The notes under the pieces were generated by a model. That model was not told the DNA's origin. It did no database searches and was given only the letters and a program-made list of their open reading frames with translations. 64,000 bases of DNA from JBFMDN01 sp040753915 (GTDB lineage Bacteria > Desulfobacterota > Desulfomonilia > Desulfomonilales > Desulfomonilaceae): NCBI GenBank assembly GCA_040753915.1, contig JBFMDN010000008.1, positions 65,859 to 129,858 on the forward strand, read 5' to 3'. Positions within the stretch are counted from its first letter, which is position 1; each line of letters begins with the position of its first letter. Position numbers and translations under genes: made by a program. Shown in pieces: positions 61,583 through 64,000 of this stretch.

Positions 61583-61939
61583 ATGCAGGATCGAAAGGAA
61601 CGAGGGAGCGCAGAAAAGGCCAAATCCCGCGTGTTTTCAGCCGTCCTATCGTTGATCCTCCCCGGTCTGGGGCAGATGGTGCGGGGCCGGATATTTGCCG
61701 GCCTCCTGTTTTTCTTCAACGTGATTTTGTACTTTGTGCCGCTTTTCGTGACGCAAAACATCGAGTATGACGTCCAGACCCCGTCCTTGTTGATTGCTGT
61801 CGGAGTGTGGATTTGCTCCGCGTTTGACGCGTTCCTGACGAAGAGCTCCTTTTTGGTAATGGCGCTCCTGGTATCGCTCTTCTGTTTTGGGAGCGGCTTC
61901 TTCGGAGCCTTCTTCATCCTGCCGCACCTCGACATTTGA
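61583..61939 (+). CDS. Small four-helix membrane protein (TM2/DUF5683-like)
   Basis: 118 residues from the ATG at 61583 with GGAGGG upstream. After a polar N-terminus there are three or four hydrophobic segments, starting with VLSLILPGLGQMVRGRIFAG, a pattern shared with small TM2-like membrane proteins. No catalytic motifs. Function unknown. Confidence 0.7.
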   Translation: MQDRKERGSAEKAKSRVFSAVLSLILPGLGQMVRGRIFAGLLFFFNVILYFVPLFVTQNIEYDVQTPSLLIAVGVWICSAFDAFLTKSSFLVMALLVSLFCFGSGFFGAFFILPHLDI

Positions 61940-61999
61940 AGCCGGGCCGGGCGGCAAGATCCTTGAGATCCTTCACGCAAGTAGTAATGAGAAGGTAGC

Positions 62000-62974
62000 A
62001 TGACCGAACCGCTTCTGGACATACGTGGGCTCAAGACCGTCTTCAAGTATGAAGCGGGAGAAGCTGTGGCGATTGACGGCCTGGATCTTCAGGTTAAAGA
62101 GGGAGAAACTCTCGGCCTGGTGGGAGAGTCCGGTTGCGGCAAAACCGTCACCGCGCTGTCAATTATGCGCTTGGTACCGTCCCCTCCCGGTAAGATCGTA
62201 GCGGGTGAGATCCTGTTCGATGGGGTAGATCTCCTGCGGATCCCTGAGTCCGAAATGCGGCGGATCCGCGGCAATGATATCTCCATGATTTTTCAGGAAC
62301 CGATGACATCACTCAACCCGGTGTTCAGGATCGAGGATCAGATTGGGGAGGTCTTCCGCGTCCACAGAAACATGAGCAAATCAGAGGCAGCTCGAGCCGC
62401 GGTGGCAATGCTCAAGAAAGTCGGAATACCTGCCCCCGAAGAACGAGCCAAAGACTATCCCCACCAGATGAGCGGCGGAATGCGACAGAGGGTAGTTATC
62501 GCCATGGCTTTGGCATGCAATCCGAAGCTCATGCTGGCTGACGAGCCCACCACAGCCCTTGACGTGACTATTCAGGCCCAGATTCTGGAACTGATGAATG
62601 AAATAAAGAGATCGGTAGGGACCGGGATAATTCTTATTACTCACGACCTCGGGGTAGTGGCGGAAATGGCCGATCGTGTTGCAGTGATGTACACGGGAAT
62701 GGTTGTAGAGGAGGCGCCAGTCCGGGAGTTGTACGCATCGCCTTTGCATCCGTACACCAGAGGATTACTATCATCGATCCCCAGACTTGACGAAGCAGAT
62801 TCCGATAGTCGCAGAAGGCTTCACGCCATCAACGGAATGGTACCCGACTTGCGCGACCTGCCTCCAGGATGCACATTTCAGGACAGATGTCCCGAGGCAC
62901 AGCCCCAGTGCAAGACGCCACCGCTCCTGGAGACCAAGAGTCCCGGCCATCTTGTGCGGTGCTGGATGAGATGA
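62000..62974 (+). CDS. Oligopeptide/dipeptide ABC transporter ATP-binding protein (OppD/DppD-like)
   Basis: 324 residues. Walker A VGESGCGKTVTAL, signature QMSGGMRQRVVIAMALACNP, Walker B LMLADEPTTALDVT, and the C-terminal oligopeptide domain (LHPYTRGLL ... PPGCTFQDRCPEAQPQC) that contains a cysteine motif found in OppD proteins. The usual partner OppF, permeases and binding protein are not next to it; the neighbours are a small membrane protein and a SlyD-like gene. Confidence 0.92.
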   Translation: MTEPLLDIRGLKTVFKYEAGEAVAIDGLDLQVKEGETLGLVGESGCGKTVTALSIMRLVPSPPGKIVAGEILFDGVDLLRIPESEMRRIRGNDISMIFQEPMTSLNPVFRIEDQIGEVFRVHRNMSKSEAARAAVAMLKKVGIPAPEERAKDYPHQMSGGMRQRVVIAMALACNPKLMLADEPTTALDVTIQAQILELMNEIKRSVGTGIILITHDLGVVAEMADRVAVMYTGMVVEEAPVRELYASPLHPYTRGLLSSIPRLDEADSDSRRRLHAINGMVPDLRDLPPGCTFQDRCPEAQPQCKTPPLLETKSPGHLVRCWMR

Positions 62975-63011
62975 TTATATGCATACTAGGGAAAAATAAC
63001 AGGAGGATTCG

Positions 63012-63596
63012 ATGAACCAGGCCAAGGGTCCGGCGGAGTTCCGGATAACCGGAGCAAAAACCTACGTGAAGATACGGTATCGAGTGCGCGTCCAAAACGG
63101 TCCGGTGCTCAAAGGCGCGGCCGAGCCCGAGATAATGGATTTTGTTACCGGCTACCGCCAGGTCATCCCGGGTCTCGAAAAGCGACTCATTGGGAGGGGC
63201 CAAGGCGAACGCCTGGAGTTCACCGTTCCTCCGGAGGAAGCTTTCGGCACACGCCACCAGGAGCTAGTCATCGAAAAACAGAAGAGCGATTTTCACTTCC
63301 CGACCGGCATGGAGCCCTATCCGGGCATGGCCTTGCCTTTTGTCTCCCCTATAGAAGGAGCACCGGAAACGGTCATGATCAGAGAAGTCAAACCCAACAC
63401 CATAGTGATCGACTGTAATCATCCCCTCTCCGGTGCAGCTCTCCAGTACGAGCTGGAAATCGTCGAGGCGCGGCCGGCTACGGATAAGGACCTATGCTCC
63501 GAATGGGAGCAGCAATCGGAGTCTGAGGCCTGCGGGTGCGGACCGCATGAGATACTCCTGGGAAGTGGAGAAGAGGATGAACCATCGCGATGCTAA
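63012..63596 (+). CDS. FKBP-type peptidyl-prolyl isomerase, SlyD-like
   Basis: 194 residues. FKBP fold with inserted-in-flap part: VKIRYRVRVQNGPVL, QVIPGLEKRLIGRGQGERLEFTVPPEEAFG, then NHPLSGAALQYELEIVEA. The last 40 residues are unusual for the family: a Cys-rich tail (LCSEWEQQ, EACGCGPHE, EPSRC) in place of the His-rich metal tail of E. coli SlyD. AGGAGG precedes the ATG. It may bind nickel or another metal for metalloenzyme maturation; that is inferred. Confidence 0.88.
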   Translation: MNQAKGPAEFRITGAKTYVKIRYRVRVQNGPVLKGAAEPEIMDFVTGYRQVIPGLEKRLIGRGQGERLEFTVPPEEAFGTRHQELVIEKQKSDFHFPTGMEPYPGMALPFVSPIEGAPETVMIREVKPNTIVIDCNHPLSGAALQYELEIVEARPATDKDLCSEWEQQSESEACGCGPHEILLGSGEEDEPSRC

Positions 63597-63613
63597 CGGG
63601 GTCCTTAGTACAG

Positions 63614-63703
63614 AATTTCACAAGTACGGTTACGTATTTGGGAAACAGCTCCTCTTGGGGAAGGGGAGGTTCAGAGTCTGTCTCAATAGAGGGCAGGTTT
63701 GAA
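63614..63703 (+). repeat. M5 repeat, full copy
   Basis: About 90 bases, AATTTCACAAGTACGGTTAC to GGGCAGGTTTGAA, joined directly to the M1 element at 63704. Confidence 0.7.
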
Positions 63704-63876
63704 GAAAATGTCTCAAAACTTGGGACACACTAAAAATCGTAGCACGATTGAGCGCCGATGCGTGGAAAGGCACCCTCACCCCAACCCTCTCCCGGAGGGA
63801 GCCAGAAGAATCCCCTCTCCCCCGCTCTCCCGGAGGGAGACGGAGCCAGAAGAATCCCCTCTCCCCCGCTTCCGGG
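63704..63876 (-). repeat. M1 MITE-like element, truncated and internally duplicated copy
   Basis: Left terminus GAAAATGTCTCAAAA at 63704; the right terminus is missing because M2 begins at 63877. A 29-base piece (GGAGCCAGAAGAATCCCC...) occurs twice, at 63798-63826 and 63842-63870, so the hairpin arm has been copied within this element. Confidence 0.8.
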
Positions 63877-64000
63877 GCATAGGCGTTAAGTTAGAAGTGG
63901 AACGGCCAATTGTTCGTCATTCCGGCGAAAGCCGGAATCCAGTCCTTCCAATATGTTATGGACCCCGGCTTTCGCCGGGGTGACGGGGTCCTTGTTAAGT
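63877..64000 (+). repeat. M2 double-hairpin repeat, copy 2 (cut by window edge)
   Basis: 124 bases that by eye match 14533-14656 at every position. It may continue beyond the window. Confidence 0.85.

Overview
Organism and basis. The window looks like chromosomal DNA of an anaerobic, GC-rich member of the Desulfobacterota (former Deltaproteobacteria), most likely a sulfate-reducing or syntrophic bacterium of the Desulfomonile/Syntrophobacter type. The evidence is a QmoA/QmoB pair with an HdrD-like partner, a full NADH-type complex I operon, a glutaryl-CoA-dehydrogenase-like acyl-CoA dehydrogenase, SelA, cobalamin-dependent radical SAM proteins and many low-molecular iron-sulfur proteins. The genus is inference; no rRNA or other marker gene is present. 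Layout, left to right. 1-2501 (minus): glcD-glcF type FAD/Fe-S 2-hydroxyacid (lactate or glycolate) dehydrogenase, the glcF end cut by the window edge. 2969-5244: a small membrane protein, a cytidylate-kinase-like/BON fusion, and a divergent FadR-type regulator. 5387-9644 (minus): a tight operon of DUF362 ferredoxin-like protein, GT4 glycosyltransferase and B12-type radical SAM protein. 9981-14141 (plus): pilB-pilT-pilC, the motor and platform of a type IV pilus. 14831-29563 (minus): nuoA-B-CD-E-F-G-H-I-J-K-L-M-N, 13 genes with fused nuoCD. 29961-33943 (plus): a Tat-exported three-subunit molybdenum hydroxylase resembling PaoABC. 34084-39909 (plus): a membrane glycosyltransferase, two GT2 enzymes and a second B12-type radical SAM protein. 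40399-41851 (plus): three consecutive Hsp20 genes. 42467-47136 (minus): qmoA-qmoB-hdrD-like redox complex. 47538-50060 (plus): an 840-residue protein made almost wholly of ankyrin repeats. 50332-54890: acyl-CoA dehydrogenase, PilZ protein, and an exported ankyrin-DUF4185 fusion. 55374-63596: rluD-like, selA, an exported protein, mtaB, PP2C phosphatase, enoyl-CoA hydratase, a small membrane protein, an oppD-like ATPase and a SlyD-like isomerase. How the parts fit. Electrons from 2-hydroxyacids (GlcDF), acyl-CoAs (acyl-CoA dehydrogenase, enoyl-CoA hydratase) and aldehydes (the Pao-like enzyme) would feed quinone or flavin carriers, complex I and the Qmo/Hdr-type complex. This is inferred from gene families, not shown by the sequence. 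Repeats. The gene-poor gaps at 14142-14830, 51505-52224, 54891-55373 and 63597-64000 are built from a few short interspersed repeat families, named here M1 to M5. M1 is a 199-bp MITE-like element with 15-bp terminal inverted repeats. M2 is an at least 124-bp element found in two copies that look identical. M3 is a 126-127-bp element with 22-bp terminal inverted repeats. M4 is a 31-33-bp palindrome. M5 is a 90-bp element. They recur in the same order (M5-M1-M2, then M3), which is the most unusual structural signal in the window. No tRNA, rRNA, CRISPR array or intact transposase gene was recognised.
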